From positions 1 to 64,000 of the forward strand of contig CAZJRD010000008.1 in NCBI GenBank assembly GCA_964548365.1: DNA of 64,000 nt, read 5' to 3'. The translations under genes were made by a program, and so were the position numbers. The stretch comes from B46-G9 sp964548365 (GTDB taxonomy: Bacteria; Desulfobacterota; DSM-4660; Desulfatiglandales; Desulfatiglandaceae). This document shows positions 28,547 to 37,874 of this stretch, in pieces. Under the pieces are notes generated by a model that was given only the letters and a program-made list of their open reading frames with translations, was not told the origin of the DNA and did not search any database. Numbering within the stretch: the first letter of the stretch is position 1; each line of letters begins with the position of its first letter.

Positions 28547-28769
28547 GTTCTATCCTCCTCTCCATTGACGACTCTCTCGAATCCGTGAGCTATTGTTACT
28601 ATTGACCTATATCCCTCCTCAGGAAGAAATGCAAGATTTCATCTTTTCCCCCGGAACTTTTCACATTTGTAATGTTCAGGAAATGCGCCAGAAATATTCA
28701 CTGAATATAATTTTTTGAAATGAAGAACGCAGGAACCTTTATTTCGAAAGCGAAAGGAGAAAATGACAC

Positions 28770-29060
28770 ATGACGGCCGAACCATGCAACGAGGATATCA
28801 TGGAATTTCAATTGATAAAATGCCCCAGACAACCGGGAAATCTCCGCATCTCAAAAAATGCCTGCGCCCTCCGGTATCTGGAGGCTCAAAAGATACGTGC
28901 CGAGATTCCCGTTCGAGAGTTCGATATCATCAGGAAAATCGGCCTGGAGACCTGCAAGACTTGCCCGCTTGGGAAACGGAACACACTGGAGCTGCAGATC
29001 TCAAACCACAAAACCGTTCAAGCCCAAACTGAGAGATCCGTCCAGAAGGGAAACATTTAA
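28770..29060 (+). CDS. Small four-cysteine protein, possible metal binder
   Basis: 96 residues that I cannot assign. Cysteines occur as KCPRQPGNLRISKNAC near residue 18 and as ETCKTCPLG near residue 62, so four Cys could hold Zn or an Fe-S cluster. The ATG at 28770 is 10 bases after AAAGGAGA; an ATG at 28763 in another frame is too close to that site and gives no sensible protein. It ends 33 bases before the start of the second HtrA and may be co-transcribed with it. There is no signal peptide, so it is likely cytoplasmic. Confidence 0.5.
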   Translation: MTAEPCNEDIMEFQLIKCPRQPGNLRISKNACALRYLEAQKIRAEIPVREFDIIRKIGLETCKTCPLGKRNTLELQISNHKTVQAQTERSVQKGNI

Positions 29061-29093
29061 AATACAACAGTGATAGAGGAGGATGAGGATAAA

Positions 29094-30530
29094 ATGAAAA
29101 AAAACAAACAGGCATCGTCGAAAATTCTAAGGTATGTCGCCCTCTTCGGGGTCATCATGCTTTTCTCCGCACCAGTTCTTGCACATGGGGCGTTTCCCGG
29201 GTTGGGAAACAAGACACCGGCATCATTCGCAGATCTGGCCGACAGTGTAAAACACTCCGTGGTGAACATATCAACCACCCAGATTATTAAAGGCTCGCCC
29301 ATGCAACGCTTTGGGGGGCACAATTCCCCGTTCGGCCGTTTTTTCGGGGATGATTTCTATAAACATTTTTTCGGCAATATCCCCCAGGGAGAAATGAAAA
29401 CCCACGCCCTTGGATCGGGATTCGTGATTAGCACCGACGGCTTTATCCTCACCAATAACCATGTGGTGAAAAAGGCCACCGAGATCAAGGTGAAAATGGA
29501 TAGCGGCAAGGAATACGACGCCAAGATTGTCGGGCGGGACCCCAAGACGGACCTCGCGCTGATCAAAGTCACGCCTGATAAGAATTTCCCGGAACCTGTT
29601 AGATTAGGAAATTCCGATACCATCAGGGTAGGTGACTGGGTCATGGCAGTAGGAAATCCTTTTGGTCTCGGCCAAACGGTAACCACGGGGATCATCAGCG
29701 CAAAGGGCAGGATCATCGGGGCCGGTCCCTATGATGATTTCCTCCAGACCGATGCCGCCATCAACCCCGGAAACAGCGGAGGCCCGCTTTTCAATATGAA
29801 GGGAGAGGTCGTGGGCATCAATACCGCCATAATCGCCCGAGGCCAAAACATCGGTTTTGCTATTCCTATCAACATGGCCAAAGAACTCCTTCCCCAGCTT
29901 AAGTCTGGGAAGATCATTCGAGGATGGCTCGGCGTCATGATCCAGGACATCACCCCTGAGCTGGCAAAGTCCTTTGGCCTGAGCACGACAGAGGGTGTTC
30001 TGGTCTCGGATGTCACAAAGGACAGTCCTGCGGAAAAGGCCGGCCTGAAACGAGGGGACGTCATCACCCGGTTTGATGCCAAAGAGATCAAGGACTCCCA
30101 CATGCTGTCCCGCATGGTGGCGGCAACGCAACCGAAGAGCAATGTGACCATTGACATCTTCAGGGACGGAAAGAAAAAGAGTCTCCAGGTGCAGATCGGC
30201 ACCATGCCGCAAGGTCAAGAGTCCGTCGCCCCGGAAAATGAGAGCGCATGGGGACTGACCGTCCAGGAGATCACCCCTGACCTTGCGCGTCGTCTTGGGC
30301 TGAACCCGGATGAAGAGGGAGTCGTGATTTCGGGGGTGAAACCTGGCAGTTCGGCAGCGGACGCGGGGCTCAGGCCAGGTGATATTGTCAAGGAAGTTGA
30401 TCGCAAGAAAATCAAGGATGTCGATGATTACAACAGGGCCATTCAGAAAGCGACAAAAAGCGGTGGCGTCCTGCTTCTCGTCAAACGGGGGGATGGCACG
30501 CTTTTCGTCGTGTTAAAGCAAGCAGAATAG
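29094..30530 (+). CDS. HtrA/DegQ-type periplasmic serine protease
   Basis: Protease and chaperone of the periplasm. A classical signal peptide (VALFGVIMLFSAPVLAHG) without lipobox replaces the lipid anchor of the copy at 5.7 kb. The triad segments are TNNHVVK, DPKTDLALIKV and NPGNSGGPLF. Two PDZ domains follow, with GLKRGDVITRF and GLRPGDIVKEV. The frame is open from a GTG at 29070, but ATG 29094 lies after GAGGAGGATGAGG and starts the signal peptide directly. The mature N-terminus is rich in Phe and Gly before the protease domain, as in other Do proteins. Confidence 0.94.
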   Translation: MKKNKQASSKILRYVALFGVIMLFSAPVLAHGAFPGLGNKTPASFADLADSVKHSVVNISTTQIIKGSPMQRFGGHNSPFGRFFGDDFYKHFFGNIPQGEMKTHALGSGFVISTDGFILTNNHVVKKATEIKVKMDSGKEYDAKIVGRDPKTDLALIKVTPDKNFPEPVRLGNSDTIRVGDWVMAVGNPFGLGQTVTTGIISAKGRIIGAGPYDDFLQTDAAINPGNSGGPLFNMKGEVVGINTAIIARGQNIGFAIPINMAKELLPQLKSGKIIRGWLGVMIQDITPELAKSFGLSTTEGVLVSDVTKDSPAEKAGLKRGDVITRFDAKEIKDSHMLSRMVAATQPKSNVTIDIFRDGKKKSLQVQIGTMPQGQESVAPENESAWGLTVQEITPDLARRLGLNPDEEGVVISGVKPGSSAADAGLRPGDIVKEVDRKKIKDVDDYNRAIQKATKSGGVLLLVKRGDGTLFVVLKQAE

Positions 30531-30546
30531 TAGGCAGGCCAGCCGA

Positions 30547-30575
30547 GTGGTCTCCGCTGACACGTCGGAGACCAC
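30547..30575 (+). terminator. Perfect hairpin after htrA, probable terminator
   Basis: GTGGTCTCCG and CGGAGACCAC form a perfect 10-bp stem with a 9-base loop, starting 17 bases after the htrA stop. There is no T-run after it, so it may terminate poorly on its own or protect the mRNA 3' end. Confidence 0.45.
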
Positions 30576-30620
30576 GAAGCCCTGGTGAGTGTTCAGAGAG
30601 AGAAGCGTGACCCGGAACAT

Positions 30621-30700
30621 GAGAGGCATAAGACTTAAGGCGTAAGGCCTTTAAGATGAAAGACAATTGATGTTCCCTTGCGCCTTGGGCCTTAAGCCTC
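30621..30700. repeat. Heptamer repeats in inverted arrangement
   Basis: Two short arrays face each other: 30621-30655 (units such as AAGGCGT, AAGGCCT) and 30676-30700 (units such as CTTGCGC, CTTGGGC, CTTAAGC). They are roughly complementary. A related array lies at 61818-61854. Between htrA and the convergent lptG-like gene. Confidence 0.5.
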
Positions 30701-30726
30701 AACACCCGCCCTCTGGATGTGGGTTT

Positions 30727-31803
30727 TTACTGATCAAGCTTCAGGATCAGGAAGGACCCCAGAAAGAAAAAAATGCCATTGGCAAACCAGGCCGAAAGAA
30801 TGGGCGGGAGAATTCCCGCAAAGCCCAGCGACCGTGAGAGCCCCAGAACGACGAGGTAAAAAAAACAGGCGACCACGCCCACGGCTATGGCCACTGGTGT
30901 CCCCCCCTTGTTCTTCAGCAGGGCGATGGGGGCTCCGAGAAGCACCATAATAAAGACAATAAACGGGAAAGAGAGCTTGATGTTCAGGTCCACGAAATAA
31001 CGCGATGCGTCATATCCTTCATCCTGGACTTTCTCGGCAAACCGCTTCAGTTGCCAGTACCCCATCTCTTCCGGCTCGCGTTCTTCCTGAGCAAAAGTCT
31101 CCGGTTTCTCTGGTATCTTCAGGGAGATTTTCTTGAACCGGGTGAGCGCATATCCACCGTCCTTGTCTCCCGTGAGCGTTATTCCGTTCTGTACTTCCCA
31201 TGCGTGATCCTTCCATACCGCCATCTTGCCATCTATTCTTTTCAATAGGTGGAAGGACGGGTCAAAGAAGTAAAAACTTGGTCCATACATGGCCTTCTTC
31301 CCGGGATCAAACCTTGCTATCCAATAAATGGCATTTTTTGACTTGTACCAGATGTGATCCCGACCATACGTCCCTTCCCCACTTCTTTTCTCCACGTACA
31401 GCCGCCAGAGCGCATTTGCCCGGGAGCTTGCATAGGGAACGACGGATTCGGAAAAGACAAAGAGCGCAAGCGAAAGAATAAACCCCAGGAGGAACACGGG
31501 CCTCAAAAAATCAAACAACTTGATGCCACAGGCCTTGAGGGCCATGATCTCATTATTCTTTCTCATCAAGCTGAACATGATAATAACTGCTATCAGGATA
31601 GCGGGCGGCAGCATTTGCACGACGATAAAAGGAAGGAGGTAAAGGAGATAGAGGATAATCACATTTCTTGGCACCTGGGCCTCAATGAAGTTATCCACCT
31701 TACCGAAAAAATGGACCATCATATAGATGGCGATAAATGCGGACAGGCTCAAGAGGAGGAGTTTGAAAAATTCCTTATACAGGTATTTTGAGAATACAGG
31801 CAT
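30727..31803 (-). CDS. lptG: LptF/LptG family lipopolysaccharide export permease
   Basis: 358 residues of the YjgP/YjgQ family. Three N-terminal membrane helices, with the conserved block MRKNNEIMALKACGI between helices 2 and 3, are followed by a periplasmic beta-rich domain (residues ~130-260) and three C-terminal helices (FPFIVFIMVLLGAPIA). The complex LptBFG pulls LPS from the inner membrane to the Lpt bridge. LptG is preferred over LptF from the length and the N-terminal pattern, but the two are hard to tell apart; no partner gene is adjacent. Its start lies 6 bases after the gpsA stop. Confidence 0.85.
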   Translation of the reverse strand: MPVFSKYLYKEFFKLLLLSLSAFIAIYMMVHFFGKVDNFIEAQVPRNVIILYLLYLLPFIVVQMLPPAILIAVIIMFSLMRKNNEIMALKACGIKLFDFLRPVFLLGFILSLALFVFSESVVPYASSRANALWRLYVEKRSGEGTYGRDHIWYKSKNAIYWIARFDPGKKAMYGPSFYFFDPSFHLLKRIDGKMAVWKDHAWEVQNGITLTGDKDGGYALTRFKKISLKIPEKPETFAQEEREPEEMGYWQLKRFAEKVQDEGYDASRYFVDLNIKLSFPFIVFIMVLLGAPIALLKNKGGTPVAIAVGVVACFFYLVVLGLSRSLGFAGILPPILSAWFANGIFFFLGSFLILKLDQ

Positions 31804-31809
31804 CGCCTT

Positions 31810-32829
31810 TCAATGCTCAAGCTCGACCTTTGGTTCCCTGGTCATCAAATCCCTCACCGCATCCCTGGGATCCTTTCTATTGTAAAGAACCTCGTAAATC
31901 TCCTTGGTGATGGGCATTTCCACGTTCACCTTTCTTGAGAGCTCATAAGCCGATTTGGTGGTCTTGATCCCCTCGGCTACCATCTTCATCCCCCTGGTGA
32001 TTTCCTCCAGTTTCATCCCTTTGCCGATCTTGAAACCCACGGTCCTGTTCCGGCTCAGATCTCCCGTGCAGGTGAGAACAAGATCTCCCATGCCTCCAAG
32101 GCCGGCAAAGGTATGGGGATTCGCGCTCATGGCCACGCCCAAGCGGGTCATTTCAGCAAGGCCCCTCGTGATGAGGGCGGCGCGGGCGTTGTGCCCAAAG
32201 CCCAGACCGTCAGATGCGCCTGCCGCAATGGCAATGACATTTTTCAGGGCTCCTCCCAACTGGAGTCCAGTGAGATCCTGGGAGACATACACCCTGAAGG
32301 CAGATGTTGCAAAGAGACGCTGCAGATTCTCCGCATGTTCCATGTGGTTGCAGGCGATGGTGACTGCGGTGGGATATCCCGCAGCTACTTCCTGGGCGAA
32401 ACTCGGTCCCGAAAGACACCCATAGGTTTTCATGAACGACTTGGACAATATGCTTTCAGCCACCTGAGACATGACCATGCCGGTCTCATTTTCGATCCCC
32501 TTTGTGGCAGCCATCACGTGCATCCCTTCTCGAAGGTGCGGTCGAAGGCCCTCCAGCACTTTCCGAAAGACATGAGACGGTACGACGATCAGTGCTAATT
32601 CCTTCCCGGATAATGCTTCCTCAAAAGTCTGTACCGGGGTCAAGTGCGTCGACAGGGAAACACCGGGCAGAAACAGGTCGTTCACGCGTTCGCGAACTAT
32701 TTGATCATAGACCTCTTCCTCCCGGACCCACAAGGCAACATCCATGCCCTTTTGGGCAAGGAGATTCGCCAGGGCCGTTCCCCAGCTTCCCGCTCCAATG
32801 ACCCCTATTTTGCTGATGTCATTTTCCAC
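31810..32829 (-). CDS. gpsA: Glycerol-3-phosphate dehydrogenase [NAD(P)+]
   Basis: 339 residues. GVIGAGSWGTALANLLA is the NAD(P)-binding loop; AATKGIENETG and SGPSFAQEVAAGYPTAV are family blocks. KNVIAIAAGASDGLGFG carries the catalytic Lys region and GLGGMGDLVLTCTGDLSRNR the substrate-binding stretch. It reduces dihydroxyacetone phosphate to sn-glycerol-3-phosphate for phospholipid synthesis. The start codon is GTG with a weak ribosome site (GGAATCAGG). It lies 33 bases after gyrA. Confidence 0.95.
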   Translation of the reverse strand: MENDISKIGVIGAGSWGTALANLLAQKGMDVALWVREEEVYDQIVRERVNDLFLPGVSLSTHLTPVQTFEEALSGKELALIVVPSHVFRKVLEGLRPHLREGMHVMAATKGIENETGMVMSQVAESILSKSFMKTYGCLSGPSFAQEVAAGYPTAVTIACNHMEHAENLQRLFATSAFRVYVSQDLTGLQLGGALKNVIAIAAGASDGLGFGHNARAALITRGLAEMTRLGVAMSANPHTFAGLGGMGDLVLTCTGDLSRNRTVGFKIGKGMKLEEITRGMKMVAEGIKTTKSAYELSRKVNVEMPITKEIYEVLYNRKDPRDAVRDLMTREPKVELEH

Positions 32830-32862
32830 GGCCTGATTCCTTATTCCCGCAACCGCTTTTTC

Positions 32863-35283
32863 TTACTCCTCCATGACTTTCGCCACACCAACCACTTTCT
32901 CTCCATCTCCCAGATTGATCAGTTTCACTCCCTGTGTATTCCGGCCAATAATCGATATGTCCCCCACCCTGAGACGGATAATCTTTCCATGTCCCGTGAT
33001 GATCATAAGCTGATCAGTCTGGGCAACCTGGAACGAGGAGACAACCGGACCATTCCGGACAGATGCCTTGATAGTCAGTACCCCCTTCCCCCCGCGCGCC
33101 TGTCGCCGGTATTCCTCGGTGCGGGTCCGTTTCCCATAGCCGTTTTCCGTGACGGTGAGGATGGTGGCGCCCTCCTGAAGATCCTCCATGGCCACCACTT
33201 TGTCACCCGCGTCCATACGGATCCCGATATTTCCGCTTGCAACCCTGCCCATACTCCTCAGGCCTGATTCATTGAAGCGGATGGATTTGCCTTGCCGGGA
33301 GGCCAGAAAGATGTCCTGATCCCCTGTGGTGACCCTGACGCTTATGAGTTCATCATTTTCCCTGATCTTGATGGCCATGATACCGCCTGCCCTGAGATGA
33401 CTGTAGGCAAGCAGCTCCGTCTTCTTGACCAGGCCGTTTTTGGTGGCCATGACCGCGTACTTACCTTCATGAAAATCCTTGATCGCGAGGATGGTGGCCA
33501 CCTTTTCACCCCTGTTGAGCTCGAGAAGATTGACTATGGCCTTTCCCCTGGCCATGCGTCCCCCCTCCGGTATCTCGTGAACTTTTTTCCAGTATACGCG
33601 GCCCAGGTTGGTAAAAAACAGGAAGTAATCGTGGGAAGAGGCCACGAAAAGATTTTCCACAAAGTCTTCTGCCTTTGGTTTGACACCGGTCATTCCTTTT
33701 CCCCCGCGTCGCTGGGCCCGGTACAGACTTATGGGGTTTCTCTTGATATAGGCTTCATGGCTGATGGTCACCACCATGTCTTCGTCTGCAATCAGATCCT
33801 CAATGTCAATTTCGCCGGCGTCTTCCAGGATTTCCGTTCTCCGTTCATCGCCATACCTGTCCTTTATCTCCCGGGTTTCCTCCTTAATAATCTGCAATAC
33901 CATCCGGTCACTTGACAGAATCACCTTGAACCTGGCAATACTCTTGATCAGATCCGCGTATTCGGCATTGATCTTTTCCCTTTCCAGTCCCGTGAGCCTC
34001 TGCAGGCGCATATCCAGGATGGCCTGTGCCTGGACATCTGAAAAATCGAAGTCAGACTTGAGACGCGCCTTCGCCTCCTTTGGGTCGGAAGATGATCGGA
34101 TCAATTCAATAATCTCATCCAGAAAATCAAGGGCCTTTTTGAGTCCTTCCAGGATGTGGGCTCTCTCCTCAGCCTTGCGGAGATCATAAATGGTCCTGCG
34201 GATAATCATCTCGCGGCGATGGGCCACGAAGTGATCCAGGATTTCTTTAATGGTCAGGACCTGGGGTCGTCCATTCACAATGGCCAGCAGTATGATACCT
34301 AAGGAAACCTCCATCTGTGTGAACTTGTACAAGCGGTTAAGAATAACCAGTGATACGGCATCCCGCTTGATATCCACGACGACCCGCATGCCGTCCCTGT
34401 CGGACTCATCTCGAATGTCAGATATGCCATCTATTTTCTTCTCTTTAACAAGATAGGCGATTTTTTCCAGCAATTTTGCTTTGTTGACCTGATAGGGAAG
34501 CTCTGAAATAACGATTCGCTCCCGATTTTGACCGGCCTTCTCCACAAAGGCACGCGCCCTGATCTTTATCACTCCCCTGCCGGTCCGGTAGGCCTCCCGG
34601 ATACCCTTTCTCCCCAGGATGAATCCCGCCGTGGGAAAGTCAGGGCCGGGTATGATGCGAAGCAGTGTTTCAAGATCAGTATCCGGTTCGTCCAGGAGCC
34701 TGATGACAGCGTCACAGACCTCGGTGATATTGTGTGGCGGTATGTTCGTGGCCATGCCCACGGCAATTCCGGAACTCCCGTTGATGAGGAGATTCGGAAT
34801 CGTTGTGGGAAGGATGACGGGCTCTGTGAGCGAGCCATCATAGTTCTCCATGAAATCAACGGTCTCTTTGTCTATGTCAGAGAGAAAATCCTGGGCAAGC
34901 CTCGTCATCCTGACTTCAGTATAACGCATGGCCGCAGCCGAATCCCCGTCCACGGAGCCGAAATTTCCCTGCCCATCCACGATGAGGTAACGCATGGCGA
35001 AATCCTGGGCCATTCTGACAATGGTGTCGTAGACGGCCGTATCACCGTGGGGATGGTATTTGCCGATGACGTCCCCCACAACGCGCGCGGACTTCTTGAA
35101 CGGGCGGTTGAAATAATTCTTCAGATCATGCATGGCGTAAAGGATACGCCTGTGGACAGGTTTCAGACCGTCCCGGATATCCGGCAAGGCCCGCCCTACA
35201 ATGACACTCATTGAATACTCGAGATAAGATTTCTTCATCTCATCTTCGATGTTGACTGTTTCTGAAATCACATCAATTGCCAT
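32863..35283 (-). CDS. gyrA: DNA gyrase subunit A
   Basis: 806 residues, normal length. The N-terminus has SYLEYSMSVIVGRALPDIRD, the quinolone-determining region with HPHGDTAVYD, and the active-site Tyr in AAMRYTEVRM. The C-terminal beta-pinwheel shows the gyrase-specific box in its first blades (YRAQRRGGKGMTG; a further copy at RRQARGGKGVL). Together with GyrB it introduces negative supercoils. The gap to gyrB is 199 bases, with no gene seen in it. Confidence 0.97.
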   Translation of the reverse strand: MAIDVISETVNIEDEMKKSYLEYSMSVIVGRALPDIRDGLKPVHRRILYAMHDLKNYFNRPFKKSARVVGDVIGKYHPHGDTAVYDTIVRMAQDFAMRYLIVDGQGNFGSVDGDSAAAMRYTEVRMTRLAQDFLSDIDKETVDFMENYDGSLTEPVILPTTIPNLLINGSSGIAVGMATNIPPHNITEVCDAVIRLLDEPDTDLETLLRIIPGPDFPTAGFILGRKGIREAYRTGRGVIKIRARAFVEKAGQNRERIVISELPYQVNKAKLLEKIAYLVKEKKIDGISDIRDESDRDGMRVVVDIKRDAVSLVILNRLYKFTQMEVSLGIILLAIVNGRPQVLTIKEILDHFVAHRREMIIRRTIYDLRKAEERAHILEGLKKALDFLDEIIELIRSSSDPKEAKARLKSDFDFSDVQAQAILDMRLQRLTGLEREKINAEYADLIKSIARFKVILSSDRMVLQIIKEETREIKDRYGDERRTEILEDAGEIDIEDLIADEDMVVTISHEAYIKRNPISLYRAQRRGGKGMTGVKPKAEDFVENLFVASSHDYFLFFTNLGRVYWKKVHEIPEGGRMARGKAIVNLLELNRGEKVATILAIKDFHEGKYAVMATKNGLVKKTELLAYSHLRAGGIMAIKIRENDELISVRVTTGDQDIFLASRQGKSIRFNESGLRSMGRVASGNIGIRMDAGDKVVAMEDLQEGATILTVTENGYGKRTRTEEYRRQARGGKGVLTIKASVRNGPVVSSFQVAQTDQLMIITGHGKIIRLRVGDISIIGRNTQGVKLINLGDGEKVVGVAKVMEE

Positions 35284-35482
35284 TTCCTAACTCCAATTTG
35301 ACTCCGGCACAAAGCTACCCCGAAGTTTCCATTCACAAATAAATAGATCCAAGATGTTCTGGGTTACCAAGCGCCCCTCACTATATAGAGGGCCGATCAG
35401 CAGGAAGGCTCGAGACGCAGTGTTCGCCCTCTCCACGGGGGCGTCATCTTCATAGTTTTTCCTTTAGCCCTACACCTTTCTC

Positions 35483-37873
35483 TTAAATATCCAACTCCGT
35501 TACCTGGAGTGCATTGTTCTGGATAAATTCCCTCCGGGGTTCCACCTTATCTCCCATCAGGACGGTGAAGATATCATCCGCTTCCACCACATCCTCAATT
35601 TCCACTTTCAGCAGTGTCCGCCTCTCGGGATCCATGGTGGTCTGCCACAGTTGCCCTGGATTCATCTCTCCAAGACCCTTGTACCGCTGGATAGAAAGCC
35701 CTTTTTTCCCTTTCTCCAGGAGTTCTCTCAAGACCTCCCGAGGTTTTTCAATTACCCGGATTTCGTTGTCCTCCAAGAGACCGCATCCCGCTCCGGACAG
35801 CATCCTGATTTTCTCCGAGGTGTTCACCAAAAATTTCAATTCAGGAGATGACAGGAATTCCCAGCTGACCGCAAAGGTCTGTCCCCCGTTAATGGTCTCT
35901 GTGACGGCAAATTCATAATTACCGCGCTCTTCATCCATATGGACGTCCGTCACCCTGAATTTCTCTTCTTCAAGCTGTTTGACAAAGCGCTCAATAAAAC
36001 CCTGGTCCTTGAAAAGACGCCTGTCGGCCTTGCCCTGGAATACCAGAAATTCGATAAACCGGGTACTGTAACCCATCCGGGAGAGCTTACCCACGTTGTC
36101 ATAAAATTTTATCAGGCTCTTCAGTAGACCCGCCAGGGCCTTCCCTGAAACCTTCTCCTCACTGCCCATAACAAGGGTTTCCTTCTGTGAAATACGCTCA
36201 AGAATCATACTGTTAAACCCGTCCTCATCTTTTACGAACTGCTCTTTTTTCCCGTCTACTACCCGATAAAGCGGCGGCTGAGCCACATAGAGATACCCTT
36301 TTTCTATCAATTCAGGCATCTGTCTGAAGAAAAACGTCAAAAGCAGTGTTCTGATATGGGATCCGTCCACATCGGCATCCGTCATGATAATAACCTTGTG
36401 ATAACGCAGGGAATCGATGTTGTACTCCTGGTCGCCGATGCCCGTGCCGAGTGCCGCGATCATCGTGCGGATCTCCTCACTTGAAATCATCTTGTCGAAA
36501 CGCGCCTTTTCCACATTCAGGATTTTACCCCTGAGAGGCAGTATGGCCTGAAAGCGCCTGTTTCTTCCCTGCTTGGCAGAGCCGCCGGCGGAATCTCCTT
36601 CCACAATAAAGATCTCACTGTGAATGGGATCCCTTTCCTGGCAATCCGCCAGTTTTCCGGGGAGAGAATGATCGAAGAGTATACCCTTGCGACGGGCAAG
36701 GTCTCTGGCCTTTCGGGCCGCTTCTCTTGCCCTGGCTGCGTCGATGACCTTGGAAAGAACGGCTTTGATGATACGTGGGTTTTCCTCAAAAAAACTACTC
36801 AGCCCATCATTGACCAGTGTTTCCACCTGACCCTTGACTTCACTGTTGCCAAGTTTCGTCTTTGTCTGGCCCTCGAACTGGGGGTCGGGAAGTTTGACGC
36901 TTATGATACCTGTCAACCCTTCCCTGACATCGTCGCCACTCAGTTTATCCTTAAAATTTTTTGAGAGAGGTGAGTTTTGAAGATATTGATTAATACTACG
37001 AGTTAATGCAGATTTAAAACCTATAAGATGAAATCCACCTTCTTTCGTATTAATATTATTTGCAAAAGTAAAAATATTTTCCTTAAAGGATGTATTGTAC
37101 TGAAGGGCTACTTCAATGATCACCCGGTTTTTTTCACCCGACATGTAGATGGGTTTTGTGTGAAGAACCTCTTTGTTCTTATTGAGATACTCAACAAAAG
37201 AGCGGATGCCTCCCTCGTACATAAAGTCTTTTTTCTTGCCCGTACGATCGTCCAGAATCTTGATTCGAACACCTTTTGTCAGAAAAGCAAGTTCTCTCAT
37301 TCTCCTTGAAAGGGTCTCAAAATCAAATTCAATAGTATCGAAGATGGTATTATCGGGCATAAAATGGATTTTTGTTCCTTTTTTATTGGTATCCCCCTTA
37401 ATTATTACTCCTGTCTTGGGAATTCCTCTTTCATAGCGCTGGTAATAGACCTTCCCATCCCTGTATACTTCCACTTCCAAAAATTCCGACAGCGCGTTGA
37501 CGACCGATACACCCACCCCGTGTAAACCGCCGGAAACCGTATAGGTCTTGTGGTCAAATTTTCCCCCGGCATGGAGTTTCGTCATCACCACTTCCAGCGC
37601 CGGTATATGCTCAGTTTTATGCATATCCACGGGGATGCCGCGCCCGTTGTCCACCACCACAACACTGTTATCAGTCAGAACATCAACCTCGATTCGATCA
37701 CAGTATCCCGCCAGAGACTCATCAATACTGTTGTCCACTACCTCATAGACAAGATGATGCAGTCCTTCAAACCCGGTATTTCCTATATACATGGCCGGCC
37801 GTTTTCTGACGGCCTCCAGTCCTTCAAGAACCTTTATGTCGGATGCACCGTATGATTTTGATCCTTTTGTCAT
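35483..37873 (-). CDS. gyrB: DNA gyrase subunit B
   Basis: 796 residues. The GHKL ATPase has EVVDNSIDE, DNGRGIPV and GGLHGVGVSVVNALS; the transducer follows; the TOPRIM domain has EGDSAGGSAKQGR and MTDADVDGSHIRTLLLTF. The C-terminal tail ends QRYKGLGEMNPGQLWQTTMD, a GyrB block. Only one base separates it from dnaN, so they are likely co-transcribed. Confidence 0.97.
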   Translation of the reverse strand: MTKGSKSYGASDIKVLEGLEAVRKRPAMYIGNTGFEGLHHLVYEVVDNSIDESLAGYCDRIEVDVLTDNSVVVVDNGRGIPVDMHKTEHIPALEVVMTKLHAGGKFDHKTYTVSGGLHGVGVSVVNALSEFLEVEVYRDGKVYYQRYERGIPKTGVIIKGDTNKKGTKIHFMPDNTIFDTIEFDFETLSRRMRELAFLTKGVRIKILDDRTGKKKDFMYEGGIRSFVEYLNKNKEVLHTKPIYMSGEKNRVIIEVALQYNTSFKENIFTFANNINTKEGGFHLIGFKSALTRSINQYLQNSPLSKNFKDKLSGDDVREGLTGIISVKLPDPQFEGQTKTKLGNSEVKGQVETLVNDGLSSFFEENPRIIKAVLSKVIDAARAREAARKARDLARRKGILFDHSLPGKLADCQERDPIHSEIFIVEGDSAGGSAKQGRNRRFQAILPLRGKILNVEKARFDKMISSEEIRTMIAALGTGIGDQEYNIDSLRYHKVIIMTDADVDGSHIRTLLLTFFFRQMPELIEKGYLYVAQPPLYRVVDGKKEQFVKDEDGFNSMILERISQKETLVMGSEEKVSGKALAGLLKSLIKFYDNVGKLSRMGYSTRFIEFLVFQGKADRRLFKDQGFIERFVKQLEEEKFRVTDVHMDEERGNYEFAVTETINGGQTFAVSWEFLSSPELKFLVNTSEKIRMLSGAGCGLLEDNEIRVIEKPREVLRELLEKGKKGLSIQRYKGLGEMNPGQLWQTTMDPERRTLLKVEIEDVVEADDIFTVLMGDKVEPRREFIQNNALQVTELDI

Positions 37874-37874
37874 T

